A stretch of DNA of 64,000 nt from positions 186,001 to 250,000 of the forward strand of contig NZ_RJLM01000003.1 in NCBI RefSeq assembly GCF_004104355.1. The letters run 5' to 3'. The notes beneath the pieces are model-generated. The model saw only the letters and a list, made by a program, of their open reading frames with translations, had not been told where the DNA came from and did no database searches. Position numbers and translations under genes: made by a program. Origin of the DNA: Photobacterium chitinilyticum (lineage in GTDB: Bacteria > Pseudomonadota > Gammaproteobacteria > Enterobacterales > Vibrionaceae). Shown piece by piece: positions 57,075 to 64,000 of the stretch; the stretch's first letter is position 1; the number at the start of each line of letters is the position of its first letter.

Positions 57075-57380
57075 ATGATTAAGCACGCTATCCTTACCCT
57101 GTTCCTCCTTGGTGCATCAACAAGCTCACTGGCATCACCTGAGCTGCTATCTCCATCTGAAATTCAATTCGGCCAATTTAAGCTGATCGAGACGATAGAA
57201 ATACAAGGTGATATAGACGACAGCTTATTACAACTAGTTGATATAAAATTGAAAGACAAAAACACGGATTTCTACGTTATACAGGATATCTCTGAAGATA
57301 CCCGCAAGGACACGGTGACTGTGGTCGTGAATCTATACAATCAAAACAGTAATCTCGATCTCTCTCAGCATCCCGCCTAA
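57075..57380 (+). CDS. Small exported protein, possibly DUF1471-like
   Basis: About 101 residues from the ATG that starts a clean signal peptide (MIKHAILTLFLLGASTSSLAS). An in-frame ATG eleven codons earlier gives a less natural leader. The mature part ends DFYVIQDISEDTRKDTVTVVVNLYN, which recalls the beta-strand end of the YhcN/BhsA (DUF1471) periplasmic stress proteins; that likeness is weak and from memory. It would be periplasmic. It lies alone between the glutamate synthase-like gene and a convergent histidine kinase. Confidence 0.7.
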   Translation: MIKHAILTLFLLGASTSSLASPELLSPSEIQFGQFKLIETIEIQGDIDDSLLQLVDIKLKDKNTDFYVIQDISEDTRKDTVTVVVNLYNQNSNLDLSQHPA

Positions 57381-57424
57381 AAAGAAGGGGGCGATATAAG
57401 CATTCTCCCCGCCTCAGTTCAGAC

Positions 57425-59848
57425 TCATGACAAATACTTTTCCAGCATTTTCGCCAACATCTGCTGGCTCACTGGTTTTGAAACAAAATCATCCATGCCC
57501 GAGGCGTAGCATTTATCCTTTTCCTCTTTAACAACATTCGCCGTCAGCGCGATGATAGGGATCCGCAGTCCCTCAGGCTCTAGGTTCCGAATCGCTTCAG
57601 TCGCTTTAAACCCATCAAGCACCGGCATTTGGCAATCCATAAATATAAGATCAAAACTACCCTCGCGAAATTTTGACACTGCAGTTTGGCCATTGTCAGC
57701 AATCACAACGGTTACCCCTAATTTTTCCAACATCATTTGGGCAACTTTCTGATTAACCACCGTATCTTCAACGACTAGTACTTTTGCTTTTTCCGGGATA
57801 CAGCCCTCTTCCTGCAAAGCCATCAATTCGGGTAAAGACTGGCTTCGCAATGTAACACTTGCATTACTCGCTGTATTAAGACGAGAAGATTGCTTGGCAG
57901 AATGAATATACACTTCTGGCATTGTCTGCCGAGGCTGAATAAATTGCTCATTACCAGACAAGGTGAGTGAATCATGACCAACTTCAACAAGATCAATATC
58001 GGTACTGCGCACAACTTGCTGGACAGTCCATTTCAAATTCGATTCTTTATAAGGTCTCGCTAGATAAGAGCGAATTCCGGATTTTTTGGCCCTCTCTTCA
58101 TCACCCACTTCTGGCCCAGCCGAGATCATCATCATTTTAGGGCAACGATCTACAAATTGTATTTTTAGTTGCTTGGCCAATTCAAACCCATTAATTTCAG
58201 GCATAATTTTATCAAGAACAATCAAATCATAGGGCTCTTTACGGCTAATGGCCTGCAAAACAAAGTCAGCCGCTTGAGTGGCCTTCTCACAGCAAGTCGA
58301 CTTTGCACCAAAGTTGCTCAACTGAGCTGAAGTAATCCTCATGTTAAGCCTGCTGTCATCAACAAGCAGCACAGAAAGCTCTGACAACAGCTTTGTATCA
58401 CTGCTAGAGGCCGTAGATAGTATATTTTTCTCCAATGACAAAACGAACGAAAAAATGCTGCCTTTTCCCGGCTCGCTACTGAGCTGCAGTTCTCCGCCCA
58501 TCAATCGAATGATCTCTCGACCAATAGCGAGTCCAAGCCCTGTGCCACCATACTTTCTGGTAGTGCTGCCATCGGCTTGTTGGAATTTTTCGAAAATAGC
58601 ATCATGCATCTCTTTAGGGACACCGATACCACTATCCGACACTTCAAACCTCACTTTTACTGACTTGTGGTCTTCATCTTCACGTTGAACATGAAGGTGA
58701 ACAAAACCACTTTCAGTAAATTTAATAGCATTGCTTACCAGGTTATTTAATACCTGACGAAGCTTGGTTGCATCACCGAGCAACATAGGGCTGACACTTC
58801 GGTCAATAGAACACTGAAAGGCAAGTTTTTTTTCAGCAGCCCTTACCAAGAAAACAGATTCAACCTCTTTATTAAGCTCGAATAAATTCAAAAGGTTATG
58901 TTCCAGTTCCAACCGTCCGGCCTCAATTTTTGAAAAGTCCAAAATATCGTTGATCAGATCCAACAAAGAGAGTGATGAAGTATTAAGCATATTCACATAT
59001 TCTTTTTGCTCTTCCGACATATCCATCTCTTTCATCAAACTGGACAGACCGATAATTCCATTCATAGGGGTACGAATTTCATGGCTCATGTTCGCCAAAA
59101 ACTCGCTTTTTTTACGATTGGCCTCTTCTGCATATTCGCGAGCATCTTCAAGCTGGCAATAGTGCTCGCGGATCTGCTCAACTGAATGATTATAGCGGTT
59201 AGACAGAATGGACATTTCATCGTCAAACCAACGCGCGCGAAGATGAATCGCTTTGGGCACCTTATCAGAGTCAAAATCAGTCACAGTTCTAGACATCTGT
59301 GTTAGCGGCTGAACAACCAGCCGATACATAATAAGAATGATGAAGACAGCAATAACGAAGATTTGGACGGCCTGGCTCATCAGTAAAAAAATAAACTTAT
59401 CGATCAAGCCCTGATAGATGGCATACAGGTCGGATTGAACCGTCAGTGTTGCCAGATTGTACTCTTTGTTACCCAACTGATAGACCATGTCCCATGACTT
59501 CTGGTGCATGTACTTCGGTAATTCAGTGCCAATTCTAATGATGATGCCTTCGCTATCTTTAATCTCAAGATAATGAAGCCCGGGTAAATGCATAATACCT
59601 TCGGCCTGAGTGGCCAATTGCTCGCGGTCTTCGACCCATAAGCTGGAAACCAAGCTCGATAGATAGCTTTCTTCAATCTGAACAAATCTTTCTTCGATAG
59701 AAGCCAAATCTTCCTTATAGTCAAGATACAGATTCAAACAGGTCGTAAATAAGGTAAATAGTGAGCTAATTAACAAAATTGAAAGTAGTATTTGCCTCGC
59801 TATACCCATTTTACGTTTAGGCTTTATTTCTTGATACGTTTTATTCAT
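57425..59848 (-). CDS. Hybrid sensor histidine kinase with two receivers
   Basis: An 807-residue inner-membrane kinase. Layout: TM1 (about 18-42), a periplasmic domain of about 110 residues, TM2 (about 152-176), HAMP, HisKA with His256 in [12 protein letters not shown], HATPase with [10 protein letters not shown], then two receivers (LLVDDSRLN...VLDKIMPE and [11 protein letters not shown]...[11 protein letters not shown]). No Hpt domain follows, so phosphate must pass to a separate Hpt protein or the receivers act internally. It is divergent from a solute-binding protein with 79 bases between; that pairing suggests the binding protein may present the ligand. Confidence 0.92.
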   Translation of the reverse strand: MNKTYQEIKPKRKMGIARQILLSILLISSLFTLFTTCLNLYLDYKEDLASIEERFVQIEESYLSSLVSSLWVEDREQLATQAEGIMHLPGLHYLEIKDSEGIIIRIGTELPKYMHQKSWDMVYQLGNKEYNLATLTVQSDLYAIYQGLIDKFIFLLMSQAVQIFVIAVFIILIMYRLVVQPLTQMSRTVTDFDSDKVPKAIHLRARWFDDEMSILSNRYNHSVEQIREHYCQLEDAREYAEEANRKKSEFLANMSHEIRTPMNGIIGLSSLMKEMDMSEEQKEYVNMLNTSSLSLLDLINDILDFSKIEAGRLELEHNLLNLFELNKEVESVFLVRAAEKKLAFQCSIDRSVSPMLLGDATKLRQVLNNLVSNAIKFTESGFVHLHVQREDEDHKSVKVRFEVSDSGIGVPKEMHDAIFEKFQQADGSTTRKYGGTGLGLAIGREIIRLMGGELQLSSEPGKGSIFSFVLSLEKNILSTASSSDTKLLSELSVLLVDDSRLNMRITSAQLSNFGAKSTCCEKATQAADFVLQAISRKEPYDLIVLDKIMPEINGFELAKQLKIQFVDRCPKMMMISAGPEVGDEERAKKSGIRSYLARPYKESNLKWTVQQVVRSTDIDLVEVGHDSLTLSGNEQFIQPRQTMPEVYIHSAKQSSRLNTASNASVTLRSQSLPELMALQEEGCIPEKAKVLVVEDTVVNQKVAQMMLEKLGVTVVIADNGQTAVSKFREGSFDLIFMDCQMPVLDGFKATEAIRNLEPEGLRIPIIALTANVVKEEKDKCYASGMDDFVSKPVSQQMLAKMLEKYLS

Positions 59849-59927
59849 CCTTAAACTCGCATCTTATCCTTCTTCTACTAACATAATAATAGCTTCTTCA
59901 ACCGGATAGTTAAGGTAAGGACACAAA

Positions 59928-60686
59928 ATGAATAAAATTTTTTCGATTGCAACAGTATTAGCGTTATCTTGCTCAAGCTTTGCATTAAATGCGGAGTCTG
60001 TGAATTATTATGTCATTGCCAAACAAGCAAGTCCGTTCCAAATTGAAAATGGCGATAATAAGCACAGTGGTATTGTTACTGACATCGTAAGAGCTATTTT
60101 CAAAGACAGTCAATATGATATTAACTTCCATACCTACCCATTCAACCGAATGATTTCATTGCTTGAAGCTGGCGGAAAACCGAACTGGATCACATACGGA
60201 AGCCCAGGATGGGGAGGAGTTCAGGCGGAAAACCTATCTGACAGCCCTATTTATAACGTCAAACACGTACTTGTAAGCAGCCATAAGAACTCTTTCGAGT
60301 TCAATTCAATGCAAGACATGAACGACAGAGTCGTCGTGCTGCTTCATGGTTTTGACTACCCTCAACTGACCCCCTACTTCAAAGGCGGTAACGTAGAAGA
60401 ACTAAGGGTCAAAGATTACAGCGCAGCATTCCGGGTTATAAGGAAATTACCGGGAGATACTGCATTTGTAGAGATGGATTCTCGGATTAAATATAATCTA
60501 TCGCAACAAAACCAAGATTTATCTCAGTACGATATCCAACCATTTGGGTCGGTCATTCCGGACTATCCTATTTACCTTGCATTTGATCCTAACATGAATA
60601 GAGAAATGCAAAATTATGCAAATTCAAAATTGAAAGAACTAAAAAGCACGGGAGCTATTGATAGTATCATTAAAAGCTACTTTTAA
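59928..60686 (+). CDS. Periplasmic solute-binding protein (family 3-like)
   Basis: A 252-residue protein with a Sec signal peptide (about 1-22, ending LNA-ES) and the fold signature of extracellular amino-acid-type binding proteins (ASPFQIENGDNKHSGIVTDIVRAIF, then YPFNRMISLLEAGG). There are no transporter genes beside it, so it is more likely a sensor partner than part of an ABC importer. The ligand cannot be read from sequence. AAGG precedes the ATG. Confidence 0.85.
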   Translation: MNKIFSIATVLALSCSSFALNAESVNYYVIAKQASPFQIENGDNKHSGIVTDIVRAIFKDSQYDINFHTYPFNRMISLLEAGGKPNWITYGSPGWGGVQAENLSDSPIYNVKHVLVSSHKNSFEFNSMQDMNDRVVVLLHGFDYPQLTPYFKGGNVEELRVKDYSAAFRVIRKLPGDTAFVEMDSRIKYNLSQQNQDLSQYDIQPFGSVIPDYPIYLAFDPNMNREMQNYANSKLKELKSTGAIDSIIKSYF

Positions 60687-60731
60687 TTAGGCCAACGTTA
60701 CAATAACAACACTCATATTTATATGAGTAAT

Positions 60732-60760
60732 TAAAAACGCAGCATAAGCTGCGTCTTTAA
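60732..60760. terminator. Bidirectional terminator
   Basis: ACGCAGC-ATAA-GCTGCGT with TCTTTAATT on the plus side and TTTTTAA on the minus side, between two convergent genes. It serves both. Confidence 0.92.
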
Positions 60761-60771
60761 TTACAACCAAG

Positions 60772-61824
60772 TTACTTAATAAACTCTTCGTCAAACATGT
60801 GACCAAGTTTTGTCGCTTTGGTTTTCAGGTAATTCTCGTTATGTGGGTTATTCCCTTCTTGTAGAGGAACCCTTGCCTCTATACTAATACCTGCACTGGT
60901 TAAGGCTTTTACTTTGCGGGGGTTATTTGTCATCAACCTAACCGATTTAATATCAAGGAAGCTTAACATTCCCCTACAGAAAGAATAATCACGCATATCA
61001 GCGGCAAATCCGAGTCGCTCATTCGCTTCAACCGTATCTGCGCCGTCATCCTGTAGATGATAAGCACGTATTTTATTAATTAAGCCAATTCCTCTCCCTT
61101 CCTGGCGCAAATAAAACAATACGCCACTTCCGGCATTCACGATATTCTCCATCGCTCTGGACAATTGAAAACCGCAGTCACATCGAGCGCTGAAAAGGGC
61201 ATCACCAGTCAAGCACTCCGAATGCAAGCGGATCAAGGGTGGTGATTTCGGATCCAGCTCACCATATACCAGCGCTAAATGTTCCTTCCCTGTTGCCTGC
61301 TCGACAAACCCGTACATCTGGAATGTTCCCCACTGAGTCGGTAGCTTTGCACTATCAACAAAGTGAACAAGGTTAAAAGGCTCCATACCAGAAAAATAAT
61401 CTCGCACATCCATCAGGATTTTACCGAGTTCATTGCGCCCGCTTCCATCCCCACCATCTCCCCAGAAATCATCATGATGAGAATGCTCTTTAATAACACT
61501 GTCGCCAGTGCTCACAAGCAAATGTGCAAACCGAGGATTTTGACGAAACTTTTCAAACACGATGAAGCGCATAACAGCACTTCGAACGTCCATCCAGTCG
61601 TCTTTGACCTTGTCTGCAAATTGACGACTTAAATTGAACGCTTTGTCAGGTGTTTCCGCATTTAAAATCTGCTGTTGAATCTCAGGTTCAACAAACTTCT
61701 GTGCCTGGTAGTAATGCTCACTTGTTGGCCACACAATATCACTTAATGTAATAGGACTAGATGCGAAGTTTGATAAGAATCCGTGGCTTTCTTCTGGCTC
61801 ATAGAACTTTATTTCATCAACCAT
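60772..61824 (-). CDS. NADAR (YbiA-like)-GTP cyclohydrolase II fusion
   Basis: A 350-residue two-domain protein. Residues 1-145 are a NADAR/COG3236 domain ([42 protein letters not shown]), known to cleave the N-glycosidic bond of early riboflavin intermediates. Residues 150-350 are a complete RibA-type GTP cyclohydrolase II with zinc ligands in [17 protein letters not shown] and the catalytic loop RQEGRGIGL. The fusion would make the first riboflavin intermediate and dispose of excess or damaged product. An FMN riboswitch was looked for in the 277-base upstream gap and not seen. No other rib gene is nearby. Confidence 0.92.
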   Translation of the reverse strand: MVDEIKFYEPEESHGFLSNFASSPITLSDIVWPTSEHYYQAQKFVEPEIQQQILNAETPDKAFNLSRQFADKVKDDWMDVRSAVMRFIVFEKFRQNPRFAHLLVSTGDSVIKEHSHHDDFWGDGGDGSGRNELGKILMDVRDYFSGMEPFNLVHFVDSAKLPTQWGTFQMYGFVEQATGKEHLALVYGELDPKSPPLIRLHSECLTGDALFSARCDCGFQLSRAMENIVNAGSGVLFYLRQEGRGIGLINKIRAYHLQDDGADTVEANERLGFAADMRDYSFCRGMLSFLDIKSVRLMTNNPRKVKALTSAGISIEARVPLQEGNNPHNENYLKTKATKLGHMFDEEFIK

Positions 61825-62101
61825 TCATTTTACTCCTTAGCATTATATTAAAGAAACAACTGCAGATTAATGGGGGCTCTCCATGCCTCTTTTCCCATAC
61901 CATCAAGTATAGTTAATTAAACAGAATAGCAAGCCAGACATCGTCATTTAGCGTACATAACTACTTATAGGTATAACTAGGTTAAATCTAAAACTTTATA
62001 TACAACTAGCATTTATGAAATTCAGAGAGAAAATATAACCTTGATTGATGTATTATCTGCCAACACCAACATAAAGCGAACCAAAGACCGGATTAATGTA
62101 A

Positions 62102-62776
62102 ATGAAATATAAATGGATACTCTTTGATGCAGATGAAACCCTGTTTCACTTTGATGCTTTTCAGGGGCTGAATTTAATGTTTTCCCGCTTGGGCATCGAA
62201 TTCACTCAAGATGACTTTGCGGAATACCAGAGAGTCAATAAACCACTGTGGGTTGATTACCAAGATGGGGTTATCACAGCCCAGCAGCTACAAAACATAC
62301 GCTTTCAGTCATGGGCAGAGAAGCTCAAGGTCACAACTCAATTCATCAACAGCGCCTTCCTCACCGCAATGGCTGACATCTGCGCGCCGTTACCTGGTGC
62401 CCAAGAGTTACTGCACAACCTGCAAGACAGAGCAAAACTGGGCATTATCACCAACGGTTTTACCGAGCTGCAACAAATAAGGCTAGAACGTACCGGTTTC
62501 CAAGACTACTTCTCGACACTGATTATCTCGGAGCAAGTCGGTGTCGCAAAACCTGATCGCGGCATCTTTGATTTTGCCTTTTCGCAAATGGGGCATCCTG
62601 ACAAAAATGACATACTTATGGTTGGTGATAATCCGCATTCAGATATTCTGGGTGGAATGAACGCTGGGATCCATACGTGCTGGCTAAATGCCCATGGTCA
62701 TCAAGTTCCTGAAGGGATTAAACCGAATTACCAAGTCTCCACACTCGATGAACTTAACGCATTGCTAAACAGTTAA
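62102..62776 (+). CDS. yjjG: Pyrimidine 5'-nucleotidase YjjG
   Basis: A 224-residue HAD-family phosphatase that dephosphorylates pyrimidine and non-canonical nucleotides. Motif I is [10 protein letters not shown], motif II IITNGF, motif III with Lys170-region VAKPDRGIF and motif [12 protein letters not shown]. Length and sequence fit YjjG of enteric bacteria and vibrios. The ribosome site is weak (GGAT). Confidence 0.9.
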   Translation: MKYKWILFDADETLFHFDAFQGLNLMFSRLGIEFTQDDFAEYQRVNKPLWVDYQDGVITAQQLQNIRFQSWAEKLKVTTQFINSAFLTAMADICAPLPGAQELLHNLQDRAKLGIITNGFTELQQIRLERTGFQDYFSTLIISEQVGVAKPDRGIFDFAFSQMGHPDKNDILMVGDNPHSDILGGMNAGIHTCWLNAHGHQVPEGIKPNYQVSTLDELNALLNS

Positions 62777-62800
62777 ACACTTAAGAATCAGATAGTTAAC

Positions 62801-62843
62801 GAGGTGAAAGATTAATGCAAAATAATCCGCTAGGTTTCACCTC
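62801..62843. repeat. Inverted repeat after yjjG
   Basis: GAGGTGAAA (62801-62809) and TTTCACCTC (62835-62843) are exact 9-bp arms around 25 bases. No T-run follows on the plus strand. A weak yjjG terminator or an operator; unassigned. Confidence 0.5.
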
Positions 62844-62927
62844 AAAACCCAGAATAAAATAAAGCTTTACATCAGGCCGTGCACTGCATTATGTTAATTT
62901 TACTTATCTAAATTCCAAGTGTGAAGA

Positions 62928-63122
62928 ATGCGCATCTCAATGACTAACAATCAGTCCGATTGCACGCAAGTAAATTCTTGCTCAGCATCTTGCACACTTT
63001 TCTCTGTCGTCGTCATTTTCTGACGCTGACGGCTTTGTTTTTCGTCAGCTTGGCTGGCGAAAACAGAGTATTTCACCTCTCTTTTCTAACCACCCAACTG
63101 ACAATGACTGAAGGTGGTTCCA
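62928..63122 (+). promoter_or_regulatory. Candidate leader-peptide attenuator upstream of brnQ
   Basis: A 31-codon frame (62928-63023) ends Leu-Phe-Ser-Val-Val-Val-Ile-Phe-stop. Directly after it are overlapping hairpins. 1:2 is GCTGACG (63025-63031) with CGTCAGC (63043-63049). 2:3 is TTTTCGTCAGC (63039-63049) with GCTGGCGAAAA (63053-63063). 3:4 is GGCGAAA with TTTCACC (63056-63077, one mismatch), followed by TCTCTTTTCT. A further stem AACCACC (63088-63094) with GGTGGTT (63113-63119) covers the brnQ ribosome site. A ribosome stalled on the Val/Ile codons would mask segment 1 and favour 2:3. The leader's own ribosome site is weak. Inference only. Confidence 0.4.
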
Positions 63123-64000
63123 TTGAAAAAAAGAGATATCACGGCTATTGGCTTTACGACCTTTGCACTGTTCCTGGGTGCGGGTAACCTTATTTTCCCT
63201 CCGATGATGGCCCTGCAAGCTGGAGAAAACTGGCTCATTGCGATGGTAGGCTTCTTGATTTCCGCTGTCGGGCTGCCGGCTCTGACAATTATCATTCTGG
63301 GTCGCCTTTCTTCTGTCAATAAACTCACTCAATCACTCCCGACATGGTTGGACAGAACATTCTGGCTAACCGTATTTATAACCCTAGGCCCAGCTTTTGT
63401 TCTACCCCGAGCTGTTACTGTCGCCTATGAAATGGGCTTAAAACCATTTGTCGGTGAAGGTTATCTATTGCCATTCTCTGTCACCTTCTGCGCCATTAGT
63501 CTGTTTCTGGCCCTCAAGCCAGGTAAGCTTGTTGATATTATTGGCAAGTTCATGACACCAGCCCTCATTGCGATGCTTGGCGTACTCGTCATCACCGCTA
63601 TTTTCAACCCTCAGGGGTCAACAACCCAGGCTCTTACTAACTACCAGCAAGCACCCTTGGTAAACGGTTTGCTAGAAGGCTATATGACTTTAGACGCAAT
63701 AGCTGCCGTAGCCTTTGGTTGGGTGATCATTCAGGCGATTAAGGAAAAAGGGGTCACCACCCAGATCGGTATACGCCGATACAGCTATTTCATCGCTGGT
63801 ATCTACATGATATTGATGAGCATTTGTTATCTAGCAATGGGTTACCTTGGTGCAAGTTCTTCGGCTATTGCTCCCGGGGCAAGTAACGGCGGGGCGATTC
63901 TCACACTGTACTCGGCCGCAATTCTCGGGCCTATTGGCCAGCTACTACTCGCCGCAATTACCCTGACGGCTTGCCTAACAACGATCATTGGCCTTACCAA
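63123..64000 (+). CDS. brnQ: Branched-chain amino acid carrier BrnQ (partial)
   Basis: The first 292 codons of a BrnQ/LivII-type sodium-coupled importer of Leu, Ile and Val; the gene runs past the window end. The TTG start gives MKKRDITAIGFTTFALFLGAGN, the classic BrnQ opening, with AAGGTGG seven bases upstream. The visible part has about eight hydrophobic helices, including MTLDAIAAVAFGWVII. A shorter ATG frame at 62960-63187 overlaps it in another phase and is not real. Confidence 0.93.
   Translation, partial: MKKRDITAIGFTTFALFLGAGNLIFPPMMALQAGENWLIAMVGFLISAVGLPALTIIILGRLSSVNKLTQSLPTWLDRTFWLTVFITLGPAFVLPRAVTVAYEMGLKPFVGEGYLLPFSVTFCAISLFLALKPGKLVDIIGKFMTPALIAMLGVLVITAIFNPQGSTTQALTNYQQAPLVNGLLEGYMTLDAIAAVAFGWVIIQAIKEKGVTTQIGIRRYSYFIAGIYMILMSICYLAMGYLGASSSAIAPGASNGGAILTLYSAAILGPIGQLLLAAITLTACLTTIIGLT

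Noticed and set aside
57381-57424. Hairpin GGGG...CCCC between the small exported protein and the kinase
   Set aside because: Only four pairs around a long loop; too weak to call a terminator.
61825-62101. FMN riboswitch upstream of the NADAR-RibA gene
   Set aside because: None of the conserved RFN segments were found on the minus strand.
62891-62911. Mini-ORF Met-Leu-Ile-Leu-Leu-Ile-stop as the brnQ leader peptide
   Set aside because: No ribosome site, and it is over 110 bases before the overlapping hairpins, too far to control them. The Val-Val-Val-Ile frame is better placed.
62960-63187. 75-residue ORF with a membrane-like segment upstream of brnQ
   Set aside because: It overlaps the BrnQ start in another phase, has no ribosome site, and the BrnQ frame from TTG 63123 is unmistakable.

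Overview
The window reads as chromosome from a marine gammaproteobacterium of the Vibrionaceae (Photobacterium or Vibrio). This rests on gene content only: a Vibrio-type CheV, a secreted GH18 chitinase, YjjG, BrnQ, a NADAR-RibA fusion and a formate hydrogenlyase (FHL) locus. There is no rRNA to settle the genus.

Region 1 (1-26.2 kb, all leftward): a hybrid NRPS/PKS operon of five complete megasynthase genes plus the first codons of a sixth. The genes abut or overlap by a few bases. In transcription order the proteins are: KS-AT-KR-ACP-Cy-A(MT)-PCP; TubC docking-Cy-A-PCP; ACP-KS-(no AT)-T-Cy-A-PCP; KS-AT-KR-ACP; and Cy-A-PCP-Ox. Four heterocyclization domains, two Cys-type adenylation codes and a terminal thiazoline oxidase predict a thiazol(in)e-containing polyketide-peptide. 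A strong Fur box upstream of the first gene points to an iron-repressed, siderophore-like metallophore. Starter loading, release and export genes are not in the window, and I do not recognise the product.

Region 2 (26.3-50.8 kb, all leftward): a self-contained formate hydrogenlyase and selenocysteine island. It holds hypBAEDCF, hupE, fdhD, fhlA, the selenoprotein gene fdhF (in-frame UGA with a clear SECIS hairpin), hydN, the group 4 NiFe-hydrogenase operon hycBCDEFGHI, and the Sec decoding genes selB, selA and selC (tRNA-Sec). Two sigma-54 promoters, one before hydN-fdhF and one before hycB, each lie downstream of TGTCGA-type dyads that are candidate FhlA sites. Formate would thus induce FdhF and the hydrogenase together, while Hyp, HycI, HycH, FdhD and SelABC mature the complex.

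Region 3 (51.0-64.0 kb): ordinary chromosome on both strands. It contains tRNA-Gly(UCC), a small hypothetical gene, a secreted chitinase, cheV, an FMN glutamate-synthase-like membrane protein, a small exported protein, a hybrid histidine kinase divergent from a solute-binding protein, a NADAR-GTP cyclohydrolase II fusion, yjjG, and brnQ (cut by the window end). The brnQ gene is preceded by a candidate leader-peptide attenuator with a Val-Val-Val-Ile run.
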